A stretch of DNA of 64,000 nt from Agrocybe praecox (taxonomy: Eukaryota > Basidiomycota > Agaricomycetes > Agaricales > Agrocybaceae). The notes beneath the pieces are model-generated. The model made no database searches. It saw only the letters and a list, made by a program, of their open reading frames with translations, and was not told the DNA's origin. A program made the position numbers and the translations under genes. The stretch covers positions 1 through 64,000 of the forward strand of contig OZ024845.1 in the NCBI GenBank assembly GCA_964017145.1, written 5' to 3'. Shown here one piece after another: positions 47,996-60,510 of the stretch (within the stretch, counting starts at the first letter, position 1; every line of letters begins with the position of its first letter).

Positions 47996-49338
47996 TCAGA
48001 GACATTGGGAGTAGTAGGCTGTTTATCACGTAAATTAGACATTCATAGTACCTACGGTAATAATATCACGACTTACGATTTTGATATATACACCTGTATG
48101 GCGATGCACTGACAGTACAATCCGTTAATCAGAATTGTGAAGTAATACTATGTTCAAGGAACTATGCGTACCATATTTTTGATCCTACGTAACCCATACC
48201 ACCGCATTGATAATAATGAGCAATAGGTGTTGAAGTAGGTGCCGACGAGGTATGCGTGGACGTGGAAGTATGGGTGCTGGTTGAAGTATGAGTGCTCGTG
48301 GAAGTGTGGGTAGTAGAGGTCGATGTGGACTTCGTAGTACTAGTGGTTGTTGTGACTGGTAAAGTCGTAGTCGACGTGATAGGAGTCGGCGTCCCAGATG
48401 GCGTGCTAATGCTTGTAGTGGTCGCGTTGCCCACCTTACAGAATCCATCGCTGTTAATTATGAAATCAATGCTCCCATCTGGTTGACTTTGGCCTCCAGC
48501 GTTATCGGCGTCTGCTGACGTGTGGCAGAACTTGAATAAAGAACAAGTAAGATCGGTACTGCCACCCTGAATTATTGTTCAGTATTATATATGATTTGGG
48601 TGGCTTGCGGAATTTTAGTACCTTCCCGTTCACATCGTGGAAAGCTAGGGAAATAGATTGAGTTGTGAGGTACTTTTTTTCAAGCGATAAACATACAGTT
48701 AACAAACGTGCATCCTGGAACAGAATCACACATCGCCTTGCAATCTAGAGGAATGAATTGTCAATGAACAGTAGCGCATCAAAATAGGACAATAATACCA
48801 TCAACAGTTTCAACGAGGCCAAACGTCATGAAGTCGTCTGCTTGTACAGCGGAAGTAATATTGCTGAATGTCTGGAGGTATCCATCAGAAGGGACGGGAG
48901 TTTCAGTAATAGTCACTGTTGCAGTAGTCGTGGTCGTAGTCGTAGTCGCGACTGTCTTGGTCGTGGTAGTTGGTTGAGGGGTAGGCTGAGGCTTCGGGAC
49001 AGGGCAGTGGAGGGTATTGGGGTAGTACCAAAGGAATCGGCACATGAACTATGAACATAATTGTTGAGGAGTAATCAACAAACACTTCCTCGCCTCGCCT
49101 CTTTTCAGTTTTTGGCACTCACGTCATGAAGACACCATAGATCAGGGTATTTCTCAGGGTTTGGCCCATAGTACCATCCCGGGGTCGCTCCCGCAACCCA
49201 AGGAGGTACAGGTGCATTGTAGAAGTTGTCAGGGCCAGTGTCGAACCCTAGGACAGCATTGACGTCTATATGAGCCATATCCTGTGCGATAACGGATACG
49301 ACCGCAGTCAAAGATGAAATAGCGGTAATGAAACGCAT
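47996..49338 (-). CDS. Secreted fruit-body-type protein with C-terminal CBM1 (copy 1)
   Basis: The signal peptide (MRFITAISSLTAVVSVIAQ) is followed by a conserved VNAVLGFDTGPDNFYNAP...PGWYYGP segment, a Thr/Pro linker, and a cysteine domain (CKAMC...GCTFVN...FHDVNGK...CSLFKFCH...ADADNAGGQSQPDGSIDFI). After it comes a long Ser/Thr-rich spacer with HTSTS tandem repeats and a fungal cellulose-binding module. The CBM1 is spread over three exons: QCGGMGYVGSKI, then C-ASPYRCIYQN, then YYSQCL with the stop at 47996. The first of these introns splits the Cys codon. The N-terminal part resembles proteins named 'fruit-body specific protein a' in mushrooms, whose function is unknown. Binding to cellulose or chitin outside the cell is inferred from CBM1. 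Confidence 0.8.
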
Positions 49339-50549
49339 GACTATGAAGGTCTGCGTAAGAAGAGGATGAAACTCGAGCTTCAGTACTTGATCTAAGGTAG
49401 CAAGAAGGCTTCATTCCCATTTTATACAAGCCCAGCTATACTAACACGCACGGTAGTAATGTATTGGAACTGTACGGTTTACGAAAGTTGGTACCTGGCC
49501 ATATGTTCTGGTTGACAAAAATGGTAGACATGTCTGCCAGGCTACGAATTCCAGGCTCGGAGAGTCATCGAGAACGTCGTATGTCACGGACCACGGTACA
49601 AAGGCTTGGCTATGATAATCTGCCAACTCGATGATCGTCTGTATAAAGTCACTGAGTCGGAAGCTACTGTTGAGAATAAATCACTAGCCCTCCGTAATTA
49701 TAATTATCTTGTATTGGCCCCGGAAAACTGGCTTTTAAACTGGCTTTAGTGAGTTGAACTGCTGGCATCCGTCCTTCAACGATGTGAATATCGACTTCGT
49801 CTCCTCAACCGTTCGGGACCCACCTGGATTCCACGCATGTGTACTTCGGTGTACTATCATGTATGGACGGCTCAAAACTAACCCTGCTTTTCCATAGCGG
49901 TGGCTACAAAGAAGTGAGTCGATAAATAGACATTTCAATTCCACCTTTCGGCGTATACCTAATGGCAGTTGATCCGCAGTGAGCGTCGACGTCGACTCAA
50001 AACTAGAAGTCTGGCGGCCGAGTCTGCATATATTTTATACTACATATTTCTGTGTAGCTCGGGAGAAGGGTATCATCGACTGCTTCTGACATGAGAGGAC
50101 GACAATATTCCGACAATCACCATATATGATCTCCGGACCGCGTTGAACTTAAATTTTAACATTCCGAATACTCCGCGCACTCCGCTTCTATAACGTTTGA
50201 ATGAGAAGTACCTTCTATATCTCTATGGAGTAACGAAATGAGAACGTCTCGAGCATGTGTGTTGATCTACCTTCCCAGAGTCGCGCGACCAACGCGCGGA
50301 CAATTTCCGTACCTGGCTTTTCACCTACACACAACATTACGTGACTGGTCGTATGACACTGCAGTTGTGAAAATGTAAACAATAAACCGGTCCAATTTTA
50401 TTTTTTTATTTGCACTAACTCGGAAATAAGTTCATGTAGCGTGGTAGCCATATAAACAAGGCCGCCGAAATAAAATTCGTTCAAGTCCGTGTACCAAAGA
50501 AAGAGAATGCAAGACTGTAAGGGTAATGGTTTACCCTGGGTTGGGCCAA
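49339..50549. other. No gene seen
   Basis: Intergenic sequence between two CBM1 paralogues. No repeat or gene is recognised. Confidence 0.4.
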
Positions 50550-51744
50550 TCAAGGAAGACATTGGGAGTAGAACACTAAATAGAGATCGCATTAAATATT
50601 AGTGTATGATTTGACTAAGGCAGGTCGATAGAACTTACAGTTAACGATTGTGCACTTGTAGGGGGAGAGACTAGTTTTAAGGAGGCTATAATCAGACATT
50701 ATTTCGCTATAAAACGTAAATCAACATACCACTTGGTGGCTCCAATGTACAAAAGTCCACCACACTGGCCATAGTATGGAACTCCAGTCGGTGCTGGAGC
50801 AGCCGTCGTCTTGCTGGTCGTAGTCACAGGTTTTGCGGTGGTAGTGGTAGGTGGAGGTGGAGCAGCGGTGGTCGTTGGAGGAGGGGCGGCCGTGCTTGTT
50901 ACTGGGCTACCCTCCTTGCACCACCCATCGCTATTAATGATAAAGTCGACGCTACCATCTGGTTGGCTTTGTCCACCAGCATTGTCCGCATCGGCAGCAG
51001 TGTGACAAAACTTGAATAGGGAGCACGTAAGCTCGGTACTACCGTCATGCGCATTGACGTCGTGGAAGGCTTTAACAGAGTTAGTTACAGCGATGCAAGT
51101 TCATGCTGGAAGAAGTCACGTACTGTTCACAAAGGTACATCCAGGAACAGAGTCGCACATGGCCTTGCAGTCTATGTGGCGCGTCAGGTAGGCTCAAGTA
51201 CACGCGAACTTACTACAACGCACCATCAACGGTCTCGGTAAGACCGAATGTCATAAAGTCGTCGGCTTGAACAGCAGAGGTGATGTTGCTGAAAATTTGG
51301 ATATAACCATCAGATGGTACGGGCGTGACGGTGACAGTAACCGTTGCAGTCGTGGTAGTGGTAGTCGCGACGGTTTTGGTCGTAGTTGTGGGCTGTGGAG
51401 TCGGTTTTGGCTTTGGGCAGTGAAGTGCGCTCGGATAATAATCGAGGAGACGACACATAGACTAAGAGTGAGTCAGAGTGAGTCATTGGCATACACTTAA
51501 TGGTTTTATTAATACCCACGTCGTGAAGACACCACATATCGGGATGATTTTGCGGATTGGAACCGTAGTACCATCCCGGGCTGGACCCGGTTTGCCAAGG
51601 AGGAGTTGGCGCGTTATAGAAGTTGTCCGGGCCGGCGTCGAAACCCAAAACCTGGTTAACGTCGACATTGGCCAACATTTGTGCAGCCCCGAGGACGCCT
51701 GGAATCGTCAAAGACGCAGCAGCAGCAAAGGACGCGGCACGCAT
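50550..51744 (-). CDS. Secreted fruit-body-type protein with C-terminal CBM1 (copy 2)
   Basis: Paralogue of the genes at 47996 and 53294. It has a signal peptide (MRAASFAAAASLTIPGVLGA), then VNQVLGFDAGPDNFYNAP, WYYGSNPQNHPDMWCLHD, a Thr-rich linker (KTVATTTTTTATVTVT) and the cysteine domain with the DADNAGGQSQPDGSVDFI signature. A shorter Pro/Ala/Thr spacer leads to the CBM1 PYYGQCGGLLYIGATKC-LSPYKC...FYSQC. As in its paralogues, introns interrupt the CBM1 in the second Cys codon and before the last YSQC block. The GLLYIG stretch departs from the usual GxGYxG, so carbohydrate binding could be altered. The stop is at 50550. Confidence 0.8.
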
Positions 51745-53293
51745 AGCTACTTTTACGAAGTTGGGAATTATTGAAGGGGGACGAACAGCCTATGGAAAAG
51801 CTGACGGGGTGTACAAGGAATACAATCGCCTTAAATATATAAGTATGATGATGGCTGTTATACGAAATACTGTGAGTATAATCAACTGCCCGTTTGACAT
51901 TTTGAAAGCTGTCCGGTGCCTAGCCATACGTTGTGATTACAATCAAGAGATGGAAGGGTCTTCTAAAAGATTGATAAACCCGTTACTCGCCATGAGGCAT
52001 GAATGAAGGTGCCTGCATGATAGCAAATAACTAGAATAGATGCCAAATTCAAACTGGAAGCTAAGTCCTGCGCTGGAGGATACGCTAATCTTTGAAAATA
52101 GCTTCAATGGCGTACTTGTTCCGGGAGCCATATACAGTGATCCTCTGTCACTCATGGGAAATTATTGGAAAACTCGGGTACAATGTAGAATTATAGTGAT
52201 TGGCCGTGGAAGCGCGAAGACCTGTAATTGAACAGAAATCTTTGATTGAGGCTATTTCCAATGATATTTATAGATTTTCATCCAATACGTGTAATGCCGC
52301 ACATATGTTTTGCTAATAGCTAGGCGATTCGAGGAAAGGACATGAGCGGATCAGCTGTGATAGAATCCAGAGTTCGACAGTGCTGGGAAAGTAAACAGAA
52401 CAAGGTGCCCGTTTAATTGCGGGTGAATTGAAATATTTTCTGAGAGTTGTGCCTGGAGTTAGTCATGAATGACATTGCGGCCGTAAAAACAAATCGGTTA
52501 GATAACACAGGAGAGCAGAATACATATCGACCCATTATGTGAAAGACATATGTAAATCTATTTTTAGATTTCTTAAACGCGATGGATGTTCGTCAACTTG
52601 TCGCATTACTAAACAACAAAGAATATCAGAAACCTGTAGGAAGAGTGACACTGAGCCGCCAACAGCGTATCAGTTAGCAAATTCACGCTCGACCGATGAC
52701 AGACGTCCTGAAGAACTGTCCGTTCTCACGGAACATCCGCACTCAGTCACAGAAAGGAGGGAATGAAGAAAGAAGGTGATCAGTTACAAAGACCATAGAG
52801 ACCCCATACGCCAGATTTTTGCACATTCTCTCGCACGTAGCAAAAAAGTCAACCTGGTGAGACAATTATCGATGTTGAACGTTGAACATATTGATGATTG
52901 GACGTTGGACTTTGAGGAGCTGCCTCGAAGTCCCAGTCACTGATCAAGCCTTATTGTAAGCCTTAACTCCGAGCCGAACTCTTCTTCTGATTTTGATTCC
53001 GAATATGATTTTATAGCATTCATACATACACTGTATATATATACATTCAATTCGTCGTCGTATTTCGATACCTACGCCGGGCCGGTGACAATTCGAATAC
53101 TAGGTACTTCGTACTTCACAACAGCGTAAAACATTGTCTATTTTTTTTTAAAAAAAATGACGAGATAGTAGAAACCAACTCTGCGACCAAAATCCGTCAA
53201 TCAGAGAATAAGCCCAAAGCCCTATACATATCACCCTGAACCTATGAAAGAAACAGAGAAACGCGGGATGTTGCAATCAATGAGTGTTGCGGA
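51745..53293. other. No gene seen
   Basis: Intergenic sequence. A TTGAACGTTGAACAT motif, the complement of the motif near 36,658, occurs at about 52,873. No coding frame is supported. Confidence 0.4.
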
Positions 53294-54472
53294 TCACTCA
53301 GGTCTGCACTGAGAGTACTCAGCTGTATCGCTGTCAGCATAACACAATCATTCGAGAGCGGAGTAATGTGACATACTGTTAATAAAGATACACTTGTATG
53401 GGGAAAGGCTAAAATTAACAACCCCAACATCAGTACATAAATACTCTTGCAATTTAACGATTTGTCCACATACCAGAAAGTGGATCCCGTATATCCATAC
53501 CCGCCACATTGCGAGTAATACGGCACAGCGGTCTGAGTAGGCGCAGCAGTAGTAACAGGCACAGTCGTGGTAGGAGCAGCCGTTGTGGAAGGTGGAGGAG
53601 CAGCTGTGCTCGTGACGGGATTACCGACTTTGCACCATCCGTCGCTGTTGATGATGAAGTCGACGCTGCCGTTAGGTTGACTTTGTCCACCTGCGTTATC
53701 AGCATCCGCAGCGGTGTGGCACACCTTGAAGAGCGAGCAGGAAAGCTCGGTACTACCGTCGTGCGCATTGACGTCGTGGAAGGCTTTAATAAGAGGGGTC
53801 AAAGCGATACAAGTTCATAATCGAAAAAATCACGTACTGTTCACAAAGGTACATCCAGGAACAGAGTCACACATAGCTTTACAGTCTGGTAACGTGCCAA
53901 GGTGTCAAAATTGCCGAGATGTATATTCATTACCACCGTACGTACCATCAACAGTCTCCGTCAAGCCGAATGTCATGAAGTCGTCGGCTTGAACAGCGGA
54001 GGTAATGTTGCTGAAAATTTGGATGTATCCATCCGATGGAACGGGAGTCTCAGTAACCGTGACCGTTGCGGTCGTGGTTGTGGTAGTCGCGATAGTTTTG
54101 GTAGTAGTTGTAGGCTTTGGGGTAGGAGTCGGTTTTGGCTTCGGGCAGTGAAGCGCGTCTGGGTAATAGTCGAGGAGACGGCACATAGACTACAGGAGAT
54201 TAACTTCAAATCATCGAAACGAATTTACTGACGGCTTGATTACTCACGTCGTGAAGACACCACATATCGGGATGATTTTGTGGACTTGGACCATAGTACC
54301 ATCCAGGACTAGATCCAGCAACCCATGGCGGATTGGGCGCATTATAGAAATTATCCGGTCCAGCATCAAAGCCGAGGACCTGGTTAACGTCAACGCTCGC
54401 CATCATCTGCGCGGCACCAAAGACGCCTGGGATGGCTAGGAAGGCAGCAACAGTTAAAGCCACGACACGCAT
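53294..54472 (-). CDS. Secreted fruit-body-type protein with C-terminal CBM1 (copy 3)
   Basis: It starts MRVVALTVAAFLAIPGVFGAA and is very similar to copy 2 in the first exon (VDVNQVLGFDAGPDNFYNAPNPPW) and in the cysteine domain (CSLFKVCHTAADADNAGGQSQPNGSVDFI). The linker is rich in Thr, Pro and Val. The CBM1 is QCGGYGYTGSTF-C-LSPYKC...EYSQC, again with an intron inside the second Cys codon (TG/C) and another before EYSQC. The stop is at 53294. Copies 2 and 3 are closer to each other than to copy 1, pointing to two successive tandem duplications. Probable role: an extracellular protein anchored to cell-wall or plant polysaccharide. Confidence 0.82.
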
Positions 54473-56082
54473 GTTTCTTTGAGAATGAACGCGTTCTACT
54501 GAAAGGAATAGTAGTAGCTTACAAGATAAGCTGCTGAGTAGCGCGATGTTTTGGTACTCTTATATAGGTTCGCGTACAACAGATCTGGAGAGACTGAAGT
54601 AATCAAGAATAATTGAATGAATTTTTGACATTTGAAAGGGCTGTTGGTTCCTAACTGTATGTTTTGATGTTCGTGAAGCGATGGCCGCCTCTTCTAAAAG
54701 ATGGCAGAAAGTGATTTGTCGCCATAAAGTATATCCAGAGTCAAAGAAAGACGTGTAAGTTCCAAGTCCCAAAGTCAAATCTGATCGTCCACAGTCCAGA
54801 TTGAGGCCATTTCGATCGTTAGCAAGTCTGGGCTTTAATAGAGGTGCCGATTACCTGTCATGCATGAGAAGAACTTGTTGTATCGCATTCACTGTTTATC
54901 TATTTATAACCATATCCTGGCAGTCGCTGATTGGCCTGTAGGCCTCCGAGGAGGTCTTATTGGTCAGGATCCTCGCGTGTTTATAGGTTCATGTGTTGTG
55001 GCGGATAGATTCCGTGCGCTTCCTCCATTCCCAACATACCATCAAGCGTAATTAGGAGGTAATACGTTCGGCATCGAGTAGACATTAACAGAGAAATCCG
55101 AGTTCGACAACCATGAGAAGCCCAAGGCCGAGACAGAAGTCTCCGAAGATTTGATTAAGATTGTATGCCGACGAATAAATGTCGCCTGGAAGCTATCCTC
55201 ATAGCTTCTAATCAGATAGAAAAAAATCTGTTCCTACCCTCTGCTTCACGGAGAGACGGTCTGGAATATGTTGGATATGTGTCGAAGCAAAAGCGATGTT
55301 CACAAAAGCATATATGACAATAAGGAAGATCAACGTTCCGTTGAGCACGCTTGTTCGGCCAACAATCTATCAGTCAAATATTTGACCGATGTACAGCCAT
55401 TGAGAAAGTTCCTCTCACCAGTATAGGCCAAACGATACCGCGTAGGCCCCAAAGCTATGGCAACATATACAGTCGGATATCGTCGCGAAGGTCTTTCGCG
55501 TGAACGAAGCCTTCGAGCCTTGAATTTGAGCAACTTGATCAACTTCGCATGACAAGTACGAAGGACTCTGATATTGAAGTGCAGACGCTGGCTTAATAAG
55601 GTGCAAATTATGCATAACTATTGACACATACCACATGTTATTCAAAACTCGAAAACATATATGCGAATTCCACTCACGATTGAACGCGCCCAGAACCCAC
55701 GTCACTCAGCCCTCAACGACGCTGGCTGACAACTTTCTATAGACCAATATCGTCGATGTCAAGCGGTACGCGATATCTTTAAATACCACAGTCGGATGCG
55801 CAGGTTCCAAAAAACCCATGGTTCGATCGATATGTTTTCAAGCCAGCGTAACGATTTTGATATGTTGATTATATAAAGGGCTGCACAAACAAGACCAAAT
55901 AAATCTTATCTTATCTGGATTCTGCACTGGGCAGTCTGCAGCCCCACGGTTTCAGATGGTTAAAAATAAAGTTAGTCAAAACTGGTGCCAAAATGAAACC
56001 CGGAATTTCTTTGAACTGCCCTCCTCCCCATTTGCATACAAAACCTATACAACAGACTCAAAGCTGAAGTAAAATATCAGCC
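54473..56082. other. No gene seen
   Basis: A few open frames on both strands were read and rejected. Their composition is irregular and no splice pattern links them. Some TATA-like strings occur. Confidence 0.35.
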
Positions 56083-56829
56083 GTTTCTCTACCTTTTGCA
56101 CTTGGAATTGGATTTAGAGTTGATTCAGAGACGCGTTCAGAGCTCAAAGGACTCTCCTGACGTCATCAGCATGCACGGAGTGGTGAGTAATTCATCTGAA
56201 TAAATGGAACTATCATGTTTTTCATGTACATTTCATCGTAGGTTCGCTTCCTCGATAGCCCGGAGCTCCCTTCTTCTGCTCCGGACGACTACCCCAAAAT
56301 AATAAAATCAGGGATAGACGAAGAAGGTCAGCATCCCGACTCCCCATCAGTGACTGGCGCCAGTGGGATTGCAACTCTCATTTATCCTATTGGACGAACC
56401 CCAGCTCCTTGAACGCCTCTTCGCTGTTCAAGGTACAGAAGGGTTCGACCTTGGTGTCCGTACAGATGATGAATTCTTCGATAGCGTCTATGTTAGACGT
56501 AGGGCGAGGGAAGTTGAGGTACGTTCTAATATTTCGAAATATGCGAAACTTATGTCCCATATTTTTTTATGAATTTCGGATTCATAAACCATGAAGGACA
56601 TGGCGTACGCTACCGCATCGAATCGGAATCACCTGAGTCTCCTTATCGTTACGGAAAATGGACGCCTCTCAGCACGTGGGACCTGGGGGAACCATGGGGT
56701 GGTTCAGACGCATGGGTTCGATCTCAAGGAGCTGCTATTGCCAAAGCGATCTGGTGGAACAACATATTCCATTTCCCTCACGTCGAAATTAGTTGGAGCG
56801 ATATGTCCGAGCAACGAGGGAAGCCATGA
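56083..56829 (+). other. Possible small gene or gene fragment
   Basis: A frame from about 56,083 splices over a good intron (GTGAGT at about 56,182 to TAG at 56,242). It continues as FLDSPELPSSAPDDYPKII and ends near 56,412. A second protein-like frame (56,569-56,829; rich in Trp, with GEPWGGSDAWVRSQG) follows. I could not join them into one credible gene, and no family is recognised. Confidence 0.2.
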
Positions 56830-56922
56830 TATTTATGTTATTTGGTGTAGCATATTATTGAGTACAACATTCCGAATAAAAAAAATTCCGGGTCCACAGC
56901 TTGTTTGACACACATCCGTCTG

Positions 56923-58067
56923 TTACCTTGGATTAATATACTCCCAGTTCTTTGTCTACATGTACGAGTGGTGAGTTCCACTATCACCTTCACTTGTCAA
57001 TGACACACACACGCACCTGAGTTCTTGGAGTGGTAGAGCCAATCATTTGCTCAACACGCCTCAACAACTTAAAAAGGTTCTCGTCATGATAGCTGAAGGG
57101 CCTATCTGGGATATTCTTGGCCATCGGGTCATCAGGCTTTAGCTTCCCAAACGCATCAGGCTTCAGAGTAATTTTCCATTCGTTGTACGGCATTCGACCG
57201 AAAGATACTCGCAGTTCCTGGATATGCTTTCCGTACCCCAGCGCACCAGTCTCTCAAATCGCCTGCTGTCGATGACACCGTGATCAAAGCGGCAATTAAC
57301 CCTCTTGCAATTTTCCATTTCTTCAAAATTTCTGCATATGGCCTGTATCTTGTCGTTCTTCAATTTTGATGACATCAAAAAAGTAAGCTAATCTACCTCA
57401 GTCATAATATGGCGCGCATGCGTACCGGAGAGTATGGGAGCATTCCTAGCTCGCACTCTGCTAACAATAACGATTTTGGGAGATTATAAGTCTTCGTATC
57501 ACTACCCCCAGAGCGATATTTTTTGTCGTCCACGACCACATCCCAACCACTAGCCCAATCTTCTCGTACTCCATATATTTCGTACCCGTGGCCATACTCC
57601 AGACTTACGACAAAATTCGACCTTCCCTGTCCCTGCCCGTATTCTCTGCGGTAAGGAAATGAGGTCGGGGATGATATAAATACTTACCAGCCTAATAACA
57701 CGGTCTAAGTTGAGGAGTGTATGACTAAATCTGCAAGCAGACGGCTGTTTGGCCTCGCATTGACTATACCAGATCAGCTTTCGTGCTCCCCACTGCTGCA
57801 CAGACGTGTTCTCCACAAGATGATCTCTGCAAATCGTTCTTGCGGCGTGCTCGTCGCTAATCGGCATTGAGAAAAATTCGAACAAACGTTGAAACGACGA
57901 TGGGAAAGAGTCAATGGTCGCTGTTTAAGCGCAGGATTTAATTCGACTTGAGCTTCTATCAGTTTACCTTCATTTGGTTCCTGTTGAGTGATAAGGACAG
58001 CGACTCGGCATGTGTCGGCATAGTGCAATTTTATACTCCGATTGATGTTGGCTACGCCGTCCCTCAC
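56923..58067 (-). pseudogene. Gene with two CCCH-type finger repeats, probably frameshifted
   Basis: Spliced minus-strand exons read like a real protein. From about 58,060 they pass through SFPSSFQRLFEFF to a finger QC-x7-CRFSH (about 57,730) with VIRL after it. A second unit with C-x8-C-x4-CRFDH and RFERLVRWG (about 57,250-57,330) ends in TKNWEYINPR (stop near 56,923). The finger spacing fits CCCH zinc fingers, which bind RNA. The two units share CRFxH...R..RL, so this looks like an internal duplication. After RLVRWG (GGGG near 57,236) the plausible frame (YGKHIQELRVSFGRMP) is one base out, so the gene is broken or one G is missing from the assembly. The 5' part beyond 58,067 could not be resolved; a frame there contains an in-frame TGA. 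Confidence 0.45.
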
Positions 58068-58380
58068 CTGTGTTTAGGCTTTATAAAATCTGTTATCTAG
58101 GCCCAGAAATTGGGAAAGTAAAGCTAGTAGATGCTAGAACTTTATTTCCACCCAAATTCAGTCAAACATCTGGATGGTATATCTCTCGTTCTGTCTCAAC
58201 TGTGAAGCTGTCATTTCAGAGCCGGATTGCCGCCCACAGTAAGGAGGACGGACCGACAACTCACGACTCAAGCCTCAATTTACTCTGCGATTTCATTCCG
58301 CCAGAGACAGAAACATGGACAAAAAGAGCACCTTATGAATTTAGGCTCACCTCAAGGTGCAATGGTTTGCTTTCCTCCAT

Positions 58381-59313
58381 CAATGTATCCACGGTGATGT
58401 TTACTAGTCGTTTCCTAAGAATTCATCATATAATTGCTTGAATATGGGTACGGCATGAGACGGTACGGCTACATGGACACATGAACCAGCAGATTAAACC
58501 TCCCGGTCCGTGCCGTTTATACAGCATTATTAAGGCAACAACATATCACACTGAGAGGGGATTGGGGTGACGGACCTCGTATATTGGACGATCGACGAAC
58601 TTCTCTGAGCAGTACAGTTCTTTGGGATGTGTCAGTGACCCCGCAATCATTTATCCTTCATAAGATAGATTATTCGCGCGGCTGTTGTTGAAGTGTGTTG
58701 TTTGTTCAGATGGCACCGTAAACATTGAAAAAAAAAAGAAGAAACCAGCTTTTTGAATCGAAAATGAAGAACCGGGTTTGTCCCCTCAATTTGCATATTT
58801 TGTGGTTTGCTACGCCATCAGGGACGATTATCGGAGGATATTCGGGCGCGTAAGAGGAGGACGCAAAGCTCGTTGTGTAAATTTAACAAAGGCGCCTTAA
58901 CTGCATTTAATGAGCTCTTGACTTTCTAAAATACAGGTTCGTTGAACCAAAGTCCATAATTACATCAGAACGTTCATGTGATATGTCAAACGTTTATGAG
59001 CATCCTAAATGACGCGCAGAAGCCCTTTTCGGGCTTTCTCTGACCCATCGTGAGCAAAAATGTCTTTCTTTAGTCTAGTATGTGGAGAGTCACGGCCCTA
59101 AGAACCGCGGCTTTGCAGTGTTCATCGTAGGTATATGACTGAATTCTCGTCATTCCTAGCAATGCAGACTTCGATACGTGCATCTGATCATACGGTGCAT
59201 TCTCTCCATATCATACATGTACGTGGACATTCCTTCGTGCTTCTTCGCGGTCCGTAGCTTCTGTAGTGTATAAAACCTACAGTAAAGAGTGCGGGATACA
59301 ACTTCGCAACAAA
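58381..59313. other. Intergenic, likely promoter side of the esterase gene
   Basis: No gene is seen. The stretch contains AT-rich sequence and a GTATAAAAC (TATA-like) string at about 59,269, roughly 45 bp before the esterase start. Confidence 0.4.
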
Positions 59314-60510
59314 ATGGTTTTATCTTACCTCTTCGCTCCGTTGGTTTTTGCACTACCTATACTTGCTGCCGTATCTCCAGTAGCACCTGGACTGTGCGGG
59401 TCTCTTCCTCAAGATTTGACCTTCACGAACAATCCCGACTTGCCCGATCCATTTACATTCTTTAATGGTCAGCCAGTTGAAACTCCTGATCAGTGGGAAT
59501 GTCGCCGCCAAGAAATAAGCCTACTCTTCCAGCGATACGAGTTGGGAACACTTCCTCCTCGACCCCAGTCTGTCAAGGGTTCTTTCTCGGCCGGTGTTCT
59601 TACCGTCAACGCCACAGAAGGCGCTAATTCTATATCTTTCCAAGTCCAAATTTCCACGCCTAAGAACGGCACAGCGCCATTCCCGGCGGTCATCGCTATC
59701 GGCGGGTCCAGTATTCCCATCCCATCCGATGTATCCATCATAACGTTCAACAACAACGACATTGCTTTGCAAAACGACCAGAGCAGTCGTGGAGTCGGTA
59801 AATTCTTCCAGCTTTATGGAACAAATCACTCAGCTGGAGCTCTCATCGCATGGACGTGGGGTATCAGTCGAATAATTGATGTTCTCGAGATGACTGAAGG
59901 CCACAATATCGACGTAAAGCGACTCGGTGTTACCGGATGTTCGAGAAACGGCAAAGGTGCCTACGTAGCAGGCGCCTTTGAGCCTCGTATCGCCCTCACT
60001 CTTGTCCAAGAATCAGGCTCCGGAGGTGCTGGCTGCTGGCGTATTTCAGACAACATGCTCAATTTCCAAAACATAACTACTCAAACCGCCTCCGAAATCG
60101 TACAAGAGAATGTATGGTTCTCCGAGAACTTCAATCCCTTCGTTAACAACGTCACCCTTCTTCCATTCGACCATCACATGCTTGCTGGTCTCGTCGCTCC
60201 TCGAGGCTTGCTCGTCATCGACAACACGGGTATTGATTGGCTCGGGCCAGAGTCTGTTTGGGGATGTCAGACTACCGGCACGAAGATCTATCAAGCGCTC
60301 GGAGTGTCGTCATCCATGGGCGTCGCCCAGGAGGGCAATCATGACCACTGCGCGTTACCGGCGGACCAAGCGCCCGACGTTACTGCTTTTATTAATCGGT
60401 TCCTCAAGAATCAGCCAGCAGATACGAATATTATTCAGACGGATGGTCCCAACAATGTCGGCTTCGTCGCATCAGATTATGTTAACTGGAATGTTCCACG
60501 TCTTCATTAG
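59314..60510 (+). CDS. Glucuronoyl esterase, CE15 family, intronless
   Basis: The enzyme cleaves ester bonds between 4-O-methyl-glucuronic acid of xylan and lignin alcohols, outside the cell. The ATG at 59314 is chosen because it starts a signal peptide (MVLSYLFAPLVFALPILAA); an earlier in-frame start at 59,266 would add an unlikely leader. The mature protein has the family motif GCSRNGKGA with catalytic Ser210, Glu233 in QESGSGG and His343 in NHDHC. The Ser-Glu and Ser-His distances (23 and 133) equal those of the well-known Cip2 triad as I recall it (S278, E301, H411). The length of 398 residues fits a catalytic domain alone, with no CBM1. It is a single exon, unlike its intron-rich neighbours. 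Confidence 0.93.
   Translation: MVLSYLFAPLVFALPILAAVSPVAPGLCGSLPQDLTFTNNPDLPDPFTFFNGQPVETPDQWECRRQEISLLFQRYELGTLPPRPQSVKGSFSAGVLTVNATEGANSISFQVQISTPKNGTAPFPAVIAIGGSSIPIPSDVSIITFNNNDIALQNDQSSRGVGKFFQLYGTNHSAGALIAWTWGISRIIDVLEMTEGHNIDVKRLGVTGCSRNGKGAYVAGAFEPRIALTLVQESGSGGAGCWRISDNMLNFQNITTQTASEIVQENVWFSENFNPFVNNVTLLPFDHHMLAGLVAPRGLLVIDNTGIDWLGPESVWGCQTTGTKIYQALGVSSSMGVAQEGNHDHCALPADQAPDVTAFINRFLKNQPADTNIIQTDGPNNVGFVASDYVNWNVPRLH

Noticed and set aside
58070..58441. 123-codon plus-strand frame
   Set aside because: It lies opposite exon-like stretches of the minus-strand CCCH-like gene and has no recognisable domain.
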